A stretch of 64,000 nucleotides of DNA, from the NCBI RefSeq assembly GCF_009829325.1, contig NZ_VUOS01000015.1, positions 62,001 to 126,000 of the forward strand, written 5' to 3'. Shown here piece by piece: positions 55,819-64,000 of this stretch. Made by a program: the position numbers and the translations under genes. The notes beneath the pieces are model-generated. The model worked only from the letters and a program-made list of their open reading frames with translations, made no database searches and was not told where the DNA came from. Numbering within the stretch: the first letter of the stretch is position 1; each line of letters begins with the position of its first letter. The stretch comes from Nocardia sp. CY41. GTDB lineage: Bacteria > Actinomycetota > Actinomycetes > Mycobacteriales > Mycobacteriaceae.

Positions 55819-55840
55819 CCCCACCGGGTGACCGGTGGGG
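55819..55840. terminator. Hairpin between convergent genes
   Basis: CCCCACCGG (55819-55827) and CCGGTGGGG (55832-55840) pair perfectly around a GTGA tetraloop, 44 bases after the PEP-mutase-family gene and facing the TetR gene end. No T tract. Confidence 0.65.
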
Positions 55841-55874
55841 TGGTCGCGCCCCGGCGAACACGTCGGCCGATGCT

Positions 55875-56543
55875 TCAGGAGGAGACGGGTAGTCCCAGGG
55901 CGCTCATGACGAACTGCACGAACATCGGCGCCATCTCCGGCACGCGCGCGGGTCCGTCGGAGACGATGACCCGCCGCGTGCGCTCGCCGATCGCGTCCGG
56001 GATCAGGGCGATCAGCCCGTCGGAGAGTTCCGGCAGCGTCGGGTCCGCCGCGCGAGCCTGGTCGTAGAACACGCGGTACAGCTGGGCGAAGCGGTCCACG
56101 GCCAGGTCGCGGTACCCGACGGCCTCCTGGTTCACCTTGAACGACTCCACGAGCACCAGCCGGGCGAAATCCGGCTCGGTGGCGACGGTCCGGCAGAAGG
56201 TGACCACGATGGATTCGATCTTCGCGTAGGCGTCGGCGTCCGGCGGCAACTGGGCGAGTTCGTCCGCGATGCGGGTCGCCATGATGTCCACGCCGGTGTG
56301 CACCGCCTCGGCGAAGCATTCCTCTTTGTTGGCGAAATGGTCGTAGAAGGTGGTGCGCGAGACCCTGGCCCTGGCGACGATGTCGGTGAGCGTGGTGGCC
56401 GGATAGCCCTTGCTGTCCACGGACTCCACCATCGCCTCGACCAGCCTGCCGCGTTGCGACGTGAGCACGGCTTCGCGTGCCGCCCGATGCCGCTCGGCGA
56501 AACCGGACCGGTGAACGGATGCCGTCGCATGCTGCTGGCCCAT
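55875..56543 (-). CDS. TetR-family regulator
   Basis: A 222-residue TetR regulator with HTH TTLTDIVARARVSRTTFYDHFANKEECFAEAV (about 48-79). GAGAGGG precedes the ATG at 56543. The sequence resembles the TetR at 37418 in its HTH (FYxHFANKE). It lies between the PEP-mutase-family gene and metG; the target is unknown. Confidence 0.88.
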   Translation of the reverse strand: MGQQHATASVHRSGFAERHRAAREAVLTSQRGRLVEAMVESVDSKGYPATTLTDIVARARVSRTTFYDHFANKEECFAEAVHTGVDIMATRIADELAQLPPDADAYAKIESIVVTFCRTVATEPDFARLVLVESFKVNQEAVGYRDLAVDRFAQLYRVFYDQARAADPTLPELSDGLIALIPDAIGERTRRVIVSDGPARVPEMAPMFVQFVMSALGLPVSS

Positions 56544-56768
56544 GGGTGCCCTCTCTGTGCCGGAACCGATTCCGAACGGAACGTTGTCGTACCGATCGCA
56601 CACGGTCCGGGGGCGTCACCAGGCCGCGAACCGGTGTTTCATTATCCGACAACGCATTCCACCCCGGGAAGGCAGGTGGATCCACCCGTGGGCAGACCAC
56701 CGTGTGATGCGGCGAAAGTGTTGTGCGCCTTGCCTTTCCGGCCCGTGTCGAGGCGGCCCGGAACCGGG

Positions 56769-58328
56769 TCAGTCCTTCGGTTCCACGTACTTGGGGAACA
56801 CAGGTTCCGGCGCGGGCAATGCCAACCCGGGTTCGATCGGCGTCGCGATGTCGGCGAACGTCCGGTTCTGCTGGCCCAGCTGGTCGAGGATGCGGCCCGC
56901 CGATCCCGGCAGCACCGGCTGCACCAAAATCGCGACGATGCGCAGCACTTCCAGCGTCACGTAAAGCACGGTGGCCTCGCGGGCGAGATCCTCCGGCGTG
57001 CCGGACTTCGCCAGCGCCCACGGCGCCTGCGCGGAGAAGTACCGGTTAGTCTCGCCGAGGGTCAGCCAGATCGCCTCCAGCGCCAGATGCATCTGCTGCG
57101 CGTCGAATTCGGCGCGGCAGCGCTCCAGCAGTCCGCCCGCCAGATCCAGCAGGGCGCGGTCGTCGGCGGTGAACTCGCCGGGCGTCGGAACCACGCCGCC
57201 GCAGTCCCTGGCCACCAGCTTGGTGCTGCGCTGCACCAGATTGCCGAACTCGTTGGCCAGGTCGCTGTTGATCCGGCTCACGATGGCGTCGTGGCTGTAG
57301 CTGCCGTCCTGGCCGTAGGAGATCTCGCGCAGCAGGAAGAAGCGCACCGCGTCCAGGCCGTAGCTCTCGACCAGCTCCAGCGGGTCGACCACGTTGCCGA
57401 CCGACTTGGACATCTTCTCGCCCTTGTTGTACAGGAACCCGTGCACGAAGACGCGTTTCGGCAGCTCCACGCCGACCGACATGAGGAACGCGGGCCAGTA
57501 CACCGTGTGGAACCGCGTGATGTCCTTGCCGATGATGTGCACGTCGGCGGGCCAGAACTTGCCGAACGCGGCCGACTCGGTGTCCGGGAAGCCGACGCCG
57601 GTGATGTAGTTGGTGAGCGCGTCCACCCACACGTACATGACGTGGTCGGGATGACCGGGCACCGGCACGCCCCAGTCGAAGGTGGTGCGCGAGATGGACA
57701 GGTCCTTCAGACCCGCCTTGACGTAGCTGACGATCTCGTTGCGCCGGGTGGCGGGGGCGATGAATTCCGGGTGCTCTTCGTAGAGCGCCAGCAGCTTGTC
57801 CTGGTAGGCCGACAGCCGGAAGAAGTAGTTCGACTCCTCGGTCCAGGTGACCGGCGTCTTGGACTCGGTGGAGATGCGGGTGCCGTCCTCCAGCACCGTG
57901 GTCTCCTCGTCGGTGTAGAACGCCTCGTCCCGCACCGAGTACCAGCCCGAGTAGTTGCCCAGGTAGATATCGCCGTTGGCCAGCATCCGCTCCCAGATGG
58001 CGGCGCAGGCCGCGCGGTGGTCCTCGTCGGTGGTGCGGATGAACCGGTCGAAGGAGATGTCCAGCGTCTTGTCCAGCGCCTCGAACACGTCGGAGTTGCG
58101 CGCGGCGAGCTCTTCCACCGGGATGCCCTCGGCGACCGCGGCTTGCTGCATCTTCTGGCCGTGCTCGTCGGTGCCGGTCATGAAGAACACGTCGTAGCCG
58201 TCGAGGCGCTTGAAGCGGGCGATGGCGTCGGCCGAGATGTACTCGTAGGCATGCCCGATGTGCGGCGCGCCGTTCGGATAGGCGATGGCCGTGGTGATGT
58301 AGAAGGCGGGGCGGTCAGCTTCGCTCAT
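56769..58328 (-). CDS. metG: Methionyl-tRNA synthetase
   Basis: A 519-residue class I synthetase: [22 protein letters not shown] (HIGH motif), [22 protein letters not shown] (KMSKS) and an anticodon-binding helical domain with [14 protein letters not shown]. The shorter type without a C-terminal EMAP domain or zinc knuckle is usual in actinobacteria. The ATG at 58328 gives the family start. Divergent from tatD. Confidence 0.97.
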   Translation of the reverse strand: MSEADRPAFYITTAIAYPNGAPHIGHAYEYISADAIARFKRLDGYDVFFMTGTDEHGQKMQQAAVAEGIPVEELAARNSDVFEALDKTLDISFDRFIRTTDEDHRAACAAIWERMLANGDIYLGNYSGWYSVRDEAFYTDEETTVLEDGTRISTESKTPVTWTEESNYFFRLSAYQDKLLALYEEHPEFIAPATRRNEIVSYVKAGLKDLSISRTTFDWGVPVPGHPDHVMYVWVDALTNYITGVGFPDTESAAFGKFWPADVHIIGKDITRFHTVYWPAFLMSVGVELPKRVFVHGFLYNKGEKMSKSVGNVVDPLELVESYGLDAVRFFLLREISYGQDGSYSHDAIVSRINSDLANEFGNLVQRSTKLVARDCGGVVPTPGEFTADDRALLDLAGGLLERCRAEFDAQQMHLALEAIWLTLGETNRYFSAQAPWALAKSGTPEDLAREATVLYVTLEVLRIVAILVQPVLPGSAGRILDQLGQQNRTFADIATPIEPGLALPAPEPVFPKYVEPKD

Positions 58329-58414
58329 GGTGTGTCTACTGTAATGCGCGTGCATTCTTTCGCTCGCGTGAATATGCCCCTGGTCGATGCGTCCGCGTCG
58401 GACCGGGGACGCCG

Positions 58415-59242
58415 ATGAGCGCCGCTCGGCCCGCGCCGGAGCCGCCCGAGCCGCTGTCGCCGATCGTGGACGCGCACACCCATCTGGACGCCTGCGGCGC
58501 GACCGACGCGGCGTCCACCGCGGCGATCCTCGACCGAGCCGCATCCGTCGGCGTCGGCCGGGTGGTCACCGTCGCCGACGACCTGGCCGCCGCGCAGTGG
58601 GCGGTGCGGGCCGCGCACTGGGACGATCGCGTGTTCGCCGCCGTCGCGCTGCACCCGACCAGGGCGAACGCGCTCGACGACGACGCGAAGGCGGAGCTGG
58701 AGCGCCTGGCCGACGACCCGCGGGTGGTCGCCGTGGGCGAGACCGGTCTCGACTACTACTGGCCGGGCAAGCTGGACGGCTGCGCCGACATCGAGACGCA
58801 GATCGAGGGTTTCCGCTGGCACATCGACCTGGCCAAACGGGTGCGCAAACCGCTGATGATCCACAACCGCGAGGCCGATCACGACCTGCTGACCGTGCTG
58901 CTGGACGAGGGGCCGCCCGAGCGTGTGATCTTCCACTGCTTCTCCTCCGACACCAACATGGCGCTGTCCTGCGTGGCCGAGGGCTACATCCTGAGTTTCT
59001 CCGGGACGGTGAGCTTCAAGAACGCGCACGAGTTGCGGGAGGCGGCCAAGGTGGTGCCCGACGACCAGATCCTGGTGGAGACGGACGCGCCGTATCTCAC
59101 CCCGCACCCGTTCCGGGGAGCGCCGAACGAGCCGTACTGCCTGCCGTACACCGTGCGAGCGCTGGCCGAGTTACGCGAACAGGATCCGGTCGAACTGGCG
59201 AAGATCACCACCGACAACGCACGCCGCGTCTACCGGATCTGA
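58415..59242 (+). CDS. tatD: TatD-family deoxyribonuclease
   Basis: A 275-residue TIM-barrel metal hydrolase: [47 protein letters not shown] and [16 protein letters not shown] hold the metal-binding His, Glu and Asp. Position before rpfB matches Rv1008. Its role is 3'-exonuclease or DNA-repair-type activity, known for the family. Confidence 0.93.
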   Translation: MSAARPAPEPPEPLSPIVDAHTHLDACGATDAASTAAILDRAASVGVGRVVTVADDLAAAQWAVRAAHWDDRVFAAVALHPTRANALDDDAKAELERLADDPRVVAVGETGLDYYWPGKLDGCADIETQIEGFRWHIDLAKRVRKPLMIHNREADHDLLTVLLDEGPPERVIFHCFSSDTNMALSCVAEGYILSFSGTVSFKNAHELREAAKVVPDDQILVETDAPYLTPHPFRGAPNEPYCLPYTVRALAELREQDPVELAKITTDNARRVYRI

Positions 59243-59376
59243 CCGGCGCGACCGCGTACCCGTGGGGCGTCACGGATGCCCGGAATGCATCGGTGTATGC
59301 GAAATGTGTCCTATGTCACTTTCGGCGTTCCGTTTTGTGATTTACCTGCGGGGTCGATATTCGATCGTGATATTGA

Positions 59377-60567
<1,191 letters not shown>

Positions 60568-60616
60568 CCTGCACCGGACCCAGGGGACGCCGCGGCGCGG
60601 TTGATAGATTCTCGAG

Positions 60617-61498
60617 GTGTCCGAACCTGAAATTTCCGCTCGTGGGAGTGCGGCGCTGCTCGGGCCCGCCGAAGTGCGGGTGCTCGCCGAACGGTTCGGG
60701 GTGCGGCCGACCAAGCAACTCGGGCAGAACTTCGTGCACGACGCGAACACGGTGCGGCGGATCGTCGCGGCCGCGGGGGTAGGGCGCGGGGACGTTGTGC
60801 TCGAGGTCGGCCCCGGTCTCGGTTCGCTGACCCTCGCGCTGCTGGACGTGGTGGACTCGGTGGTCGCGGTCGAGATCGATCCCGTGCTGGCGCGTCACCT
60901 TCCCAGGACTGTCGCCGACCGGGCGCCGGAGCTGGCGGCGCAGCTGTCGGTGGTCGAGGCGGACGCGCTGCGCGTCACGGCCGCGGACCTGCCCGCCGCG
61001 CCGACCGCGCTGGTGGCCAATCTCCCGTACAACGTGGCGGTGCCGGTGCTGCTGCATCTGCTGGCCGAATTGCCGACCCTCGCGGTCGCTTTGGTGATGG
61101 TGCAGGCCGAAGTGGCCGATCGGCTGGCCGCCGAGCCCGGCAACCGCACCTACGGCGTGCCCAGCGTGAAGGCGGGTTTCTTCGGGACGGTCCGGCGTGC
61201 CGGAGCGGTGGGAACCCAAGTGTTCTGGCCGGTTCCGCGAGTCGAGTCGGGTCTGGTGCGGATCGATCGCTTCGCCGAGCCGCCGTGGCCGATGGACGCC
61301 GAGCACCGCCGCCGTGTCTTCGAGGTCGTCGACGCCGCTTTCGCGCAACGGCGCAAGACCCTGCGCGCCGCGCTCGCCGCCTGGGCGGGTTCGCCCGCCG
61401 AAGCGGAGCGTCGTCTGGTCGCCGCGGGCATCGCCCCTACGGCCCGCGGCGAAACCCTCGACACCGCGGCCTTCGTCCGGCTGGCCGCTCAGGCGTAG
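60617..61498 (+). CDS. rsmA: 16S rRNA dimethyladenosine transferase (KsgA)
   Basis: A 293-residue SAM methyltransferase that dimethylates A1518/A1519 of 16S rRNA. Motifs: [34 protein letters not shown] and [15 protein letters not shown] (catalytic NLPYN), [10 protein letters not shown], and [15 protein letters not shown] start 49 bases after rpfB. In mycobacteria ispE follows; here it does not, so that synteny ends. Confidence 0.95.
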   Translation: MSEPEISARGSAALLGPAEVRVLAERFGVRPTKQLGQNFVHDANTVRRIVAAAGVGRGDVVLEVGPGLGSLTLALLDVVDSVVAVEIDPVLARHLPRTVADRAPELAAQLSVVEADALRVTAADLPAAPTALVANLPYNVAVPVLLHLLAELPTLAVALVMVQAEVADRLAAEPGNRTYGVPSVKAGFFGTVRRAGAVGTQVFWPVPRVESGLVRIDRFAEPPWPMDAEHRRRVFEVVDAAFAQRRKTLRAALAAWAGSPAEAERRLVAAGIAPTARGETLDTAAFVRLAAQA

Positions 61499-61513
61499 GG
61501 CTCGGACGAGCCG

Positions 61514-61553
61514 GTGGCTCCTCGTACCGGCGTCGGCCGGCGCGAGGAGCCAC
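61514..61553. terminator. Hairpin between convergent rsmA and copper-chaperone genes
   Basis: GTGGCTCCTCG (61514-61524) pairs perfectly with CGAGGAGCCAC (61543-61553), and the loop contains a second short stem of CCGGC/GCCGG type. A bidirectional terminator is the simplest reading. Confidence 0.75.
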
Positions 61554-61566
61554 GCGAATGTCCGGA

Positions 61567-61773
61567 TCAGACGGCGACTTCGTAACCCGCTTCGTCCACG
61601 GCGGCGACGATGTCGGCGTCGGCGATCGGCGCGGTGCTGTCGACACGGACGGCACCGCTGGCGAGGTCCACATCCACGCTCGTCACGCCATCGATCTTGC
61701 CGATCTCGGTCTTGACGGAGCTGACGCAGTGCCCGCAGGTCATCCCCGTGACGGTGTAGGTGGTGGTGGGCAT
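61567..61773 (-). CDS. copZ: Copper chaperone / heavy-metal-associated domain protein (CopZ-like)
   Basis: A 68-residue HMA protein with the metal motif GMTCGHCVSSV (residues 10-20), then a typical beta-alpha-beta-beta-alpha-beta domain. It delivers Cu(I) to a P-type ATPase or CsoR. A CsoR-like dyad lies 59 bases upstream. No copper ATPase is adjacent. Confidence 0.93.
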   Translation of the reverse strand: MPTTTYTVTGMTCGHCVSSVKTEIGKIDGVTSVDVDLASGAVRVDSTAPIADADIVAAVDEAGYEVAV

Positions 61774-61831
61774 GTCCGACTCCTTCGCATTCAGATTCTC
61801 ATACGGGCGGGGGGTACCCCGACTCCTGAAA

Positions 61832-61850
61832 CATACCCCCTGCGGGTATG
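61832..61850. promoter_or_regulatory. CsoR-like copper operator upstream of copZ
   Basis: CATACCCCCTGCGGGTATG is a dyad with seven-base arms (CATACCC/GGGTATG) and matches the GC-rich ATACCC/GGGTAT CsoR operator type. It lies 59 bases before the copZ start; a second CGGGCGGGGGGTACCCCG stretch (61804-61821) is nearer. Confidence 0.75.
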
Positions 61851-61995
61851 GTCACGCAAGGGTGGTTTCGCACTGAGTGTCCCCCGCGGAGTGCGGAATT
61901 CGACACGGTCGGCGTTCTCGCGGGCGAACACCGCGGACCGCACACCCTTGACTGATCGGCTCGGCCGAGTCGGTTGGCGCGGTTCGGCCGGGGGA

Positions 61996-63798
61996 CTACA
62001 CACCCTCGGCCAGTTCCAGCCAGCGCTCTTCGGCCGTCTCCTTCTCCGTCAGTACTTGCTTGAGCTCCGCGCCCAAGGTGACCAGCTTGTCCGGCTCGGT
62101 GGCGGCGTCGGCCAGCGCGGAGTGCAGGCGCTGCTCGCGTTCGGACAGTTTGTCGATGGCGCGTTCCAGCCGGGTCAGCTCCTTGCGGGCCGCGCGGTAG
62201 GCGGCGGAGTCGGTGGCAGGCGCGTCGGCGGGCTTGGTCTCCGGCGTGCCGGCGCGGGTCCGGCTCGCGGCGAGGGTCGCGCGCTTGGCGAGATACTCCT
62301 CGATGCCCCCGGGCAGGTTCGTCAGCTTGCCGTCGCCGAACAGCGCCCAGGTGGAGTCGCAGATCCGCTCGATGAGGTACCGGTCGTGGCTGATCACCAC
62401 CAGCGTGCCGGCCCAGTTGTCGAGCAGGTCCTCCAGCTGCTGCAGGGTGTCGATGTCCAGGTCGTTGGTCGGCTCATCGAGCAGCAGCACGTTCGGTTCG
62501 GACATCAGGATGCGGGTCAGTTGCAGGCGCCGCCGCTCGCCGCCGGACAGGTCGCCGACCGGCGTGCGCTGGCGGGCGGGGCTGAAGCCGAGCCGCTCGG
62601 CCAGTTGGCCCGCCGAGATCTCCTTGTCGCCCAGCATGATTCGCTGCGCGACCTGCTGTACCGCCTCCAGCACGCGCAGGTCGGTCGGCAGGTCGTCGAG
62701 CTCCTGGCGCAGCCAGCCGATCTGCACGGTCTGGCCTTGGACGCGCTTGCCCGCGGCCAAGGTCGCGTCGCTGTCGCCCGCCAGGGCGCGCAGCAGCGTC
62801 GTCTTGCCCGAGCCGTTGACGCCGACCAGGCCGACGCGCTCGCCCGGAGCCAGCCGCCAGGTCAGATCCCGGACCAACTCCCGGCCGTCCGGCGTGGTGA
62901 GCGTGGCGTCCTCCAACTCGACGACGACGCGGCCGAGGCGTTTGCGCGCGAAAGCCGCCAGCGAGACGCTGTCGCGCGGCGGCGGCACGTCGGCGATCAG
63001 GGATTCGGCGGCCTCGACCCGATAGCGCGGCTTGGAGGTGCGCGCCTGCGGGCCGCGCCGCAGCCACGCCAGTTCCTTGCGGGCCAGATTGCGCCGCCGG
63101 GCCTCGGACGCGTCCGCCTGGCGAGCGCGCTCGGCGCGGGCGAAGATCCAGTCGCCGTAGCCGCCCTCGTAGCTCTCGACCTTGCCGCCGACCACTTCCC
63201 AGGTGCTGGTGGCCACGGTGTCGAGGAACCAGCGGTCGTGGGTCACGACGACCAACGCGCTGCGTCGGCCGAGTAGATGCGCGGCCAGCCACTGCACGCC
63301 CTCGACGTCCAAGTGGTTGGTCGGCTCGTCGAGCACCAGCAGGTCGAGTTCGCGCACCAGCGCGGCGGCGAGCGCGACCCGGCGGCGTTCGCCGCCGGAG
63401 AGATTGTCCACCGGGGTGTCCATGCCGAGATCGGCGATGCCGATACCTTCCATCACCGAGCGGATGCGCGAGTCGGCCGCCCATTCGTGTTCGGCGACCT
63501 CGTCTGTCGAGGCATCGTCCGCCAGACCGGCCAGCACCACCGAACCGACCGTCGCGCCCGCGGGCAGAACGCCGCGCTGTGTCACCACGGCCATGCGCAG
63601 GCCGCCGAGCCGGCTGACCCGGCCGCTGTCGGGTTCCTCGATGCCGGTGAGCACCTCGAGCAGGGTGGTCTTGCCGCCGCCGTTGAGGCCGACGACGCCG
63701 ATCCGTTCGCCCGCGTGCACGCCGAGCGAGACGTTGTCCAGCAGCGGCTTGATCCCGAAGCTCTTGTGGACCTGTTCGAGGTTGATCAGGTTGGACAT
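61996..63798 (-). CDS. ABC-F family ATPase (Uup-like)
   Basis: A 600-residue ABC-F protein with two ATPase domains: Walker A GLNGGGKTT and GVNGSGKTT, signatures LSGGERRRVALA and LSGGERRRLQLT, Walker B LLVLDEPTNHLD and VLLLDEPTNDLD. The linker (about 230-290) has the basic arm (RRGPQARTSKPRYRVEAAESL) and the C-terminus is a coiled coil (about 520-600). No membrane part; it acts on the ribosome, probably a Uup/EttA-type translation factor, possibly antibiotic protection. ATG at 63798. A TetR-type palindromic region lies upstream on the far side. Confidence 0.93.
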   Translation of the reverse strand: MSNLINLEQVHKSFGIKPLLDNVSLGVHAGERIGVVGLNGGGKTTLLEVLTGIEEPDSGRVSRLGGLRMAVVTQRGVLPAGATVGSVVLAGLADDASTDEVAEHEWAADSRIRSVMEGIGIADLGMDTPVDNLSGGERRRVALAAALVRELDLLVLDEPTNHLDVEGVQWLAAHLLGRRSALVVVTHDRWFLDTVATSTWEVVGGKVESYEGGYGDWIFARAERARQADASEARRRNLARKELAWLRRGPQARTSKPRYRVEAAESLIADVPPPRDSVSLAAFARKRLGRVVVELEDATLTTPDGRELVRDLTWRLAPGERVGLVGVNGSGKTTLLRALAGDSDATLAAGKRVQGQTVQIGWLRQELDDLPTDLRVLEAVQQVAQRIMLGDKEISAGQLAERLGFSPARQRTPVGDLSGGERRRLQLTRILMSEPNVLLLDEPTNDLDIDTLQQLEDLLDNWAGTLVVISHDRYLIERICDSTWALFGDGKLTNLPGGIEEYLAKRATLAASRTRAGTPETKPADAPATDSAAYRAARKELTRLERAIDKLSEREQRLHSALADAATEPDKLVTLGAELKQVLTEKETAEERWLELAEGV

Positions 63799-63896
63799 GG
63801 ATCCTTCCGTGTCTTGCGCGGGCGGGCCGATGATCGCCCCGGGCCAGCGTACCGACCTGCGCCGGTGGCCCGTCGGCCCGGCGAACGGCGGCGCGC

Positions 63897-63951
63897 TTGC
63901 GTCACGAACAATGTTCGTTTAGATTGAGCGTGAACGAACAGTGTTCGTTCA
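63897..63951 (+). promoter_or_regulatory. Promoter with two TetR-type palindromes for a gene beyond the window
   Basis: TTGCGT (63897-63902) and TAGATT (63920-63925) are spaced 17 bases. Between them lies the palindrome ACGAACA-A-TGTTCGT (63904-63918). Downstream is a perfect 21-base palindrome (63931-63951) with 10-base arms TGAACGAACA/TGTTCGTTCA around a G. Both share CGAACA-N-TGTTCG, with centres 30 bases apart. The regulated gene must start after base 64000. Confidence 0.75.
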
Positions 63952-64000
63952 CTGCAACCGAATCGGCGCTCCCCAGAAGTACAGCCGCAGAGTGGGACGC

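Overview
The window is high-GC actinobacterial DNA, and gene content and order point to Nocardia or a very close mycolic-acid relative. Several blocks run in the same order as in Mycobacterium tuberculosis: sucC-sucD-Rv0954-perM-purN-purH; mprA-mprB-pepD-moaB2-(mscL); Rv0990c-Rv0991c-Rv0992c|galU-glp-rimJ-glpR; pmt|rsmI; metG|tatD-rpfB-rsmA; and moeY with Rv1354c. MspA/Nfp-type outer-membrane porins, a PimC mannosyltransferase and an MRF-type protein support a mycolata host.

Layout. 0.1-7.7 kb: succinyl-CoA synthetase, a membrane protein with a Gly/Gln/Tyr/Ser-rich tail, a PerM-type division protein and the last steps of purine synthesis. 7.9-9.2 kb: a lipoprotein and a lectin-LysM protein. 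9.2-12.1 kb: a divergent Zur-type regulon made of zinc-independent ribosomal proteins S18, S14, L33, L28, L31 and L32 plus the hibernation-factor-recruiting MRF protein, with two Zur-box-like sites in the divergent promoter. 12.6-18.8 kb: a DUF1906 hydrolase and a conservon (sensor kinase-like CvnA, roadblock CvnB, DUF742 CvnC, GTPase CvnD) whose last gene encodes an MHYT membrane sensor. 19.1-23.7 kb: the MprAB stress regulator with PepD and MoaB2, carrying matching direct repeats upstream of mprA and of pepD. 24.2-27.4 kb: a porin gene pair duplicated in tandem; the second genes of the two pairs are almost identical in their mature coding part. A decayed mscL remnant follows.

27.8-34.2 kb: SAF protein, Ruc-like zinc-ribbon chaperone, 5-formyltetrahydrofolate cyclo-ligase, GalU, the Glp/GlpR division pair with an acetyltransferase between them, and tRNA-Ala(CGC). 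34.4-42.8 kb is accessory: HAD hydrolase, about 1 kb with no convincing gene, orphan proteins, two TetR regulators, a CYP136-like P450 with its ferredoxin behind a double dyad, a Cys-rich metallothionein-like protein, UdgB, and two GyrI-like proteins. 43.0-47.8 kb: a compact operon of an acyltransferase-fold protein resembling autoinducer synthases, a ThiF/E1-nitroreductase fusion (MoeY) and a GAF-GGDEF-EAL cyclic-di-GMP enzyme. This is the best candidate here for an undescribed system. 47.9-55.8 kb: PimC, an SDR, SoxR with its box, arginine deiminase with a GntR regulator, protein O-mannosyltransferase, RsmI and a PEP-mutase-family enzyme. 55.9-63.8 kb: TetR, MetRS, TatD, RpfB, RsmA, a copper chaperone with a CsoR-like operator, and an ABC-F protein. 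The right edge holds a promoter with two strong TetR-type palindromes for a gene outside the window.

All identifications come from reading the sequence and from remembered family knowledge; no database search was run.
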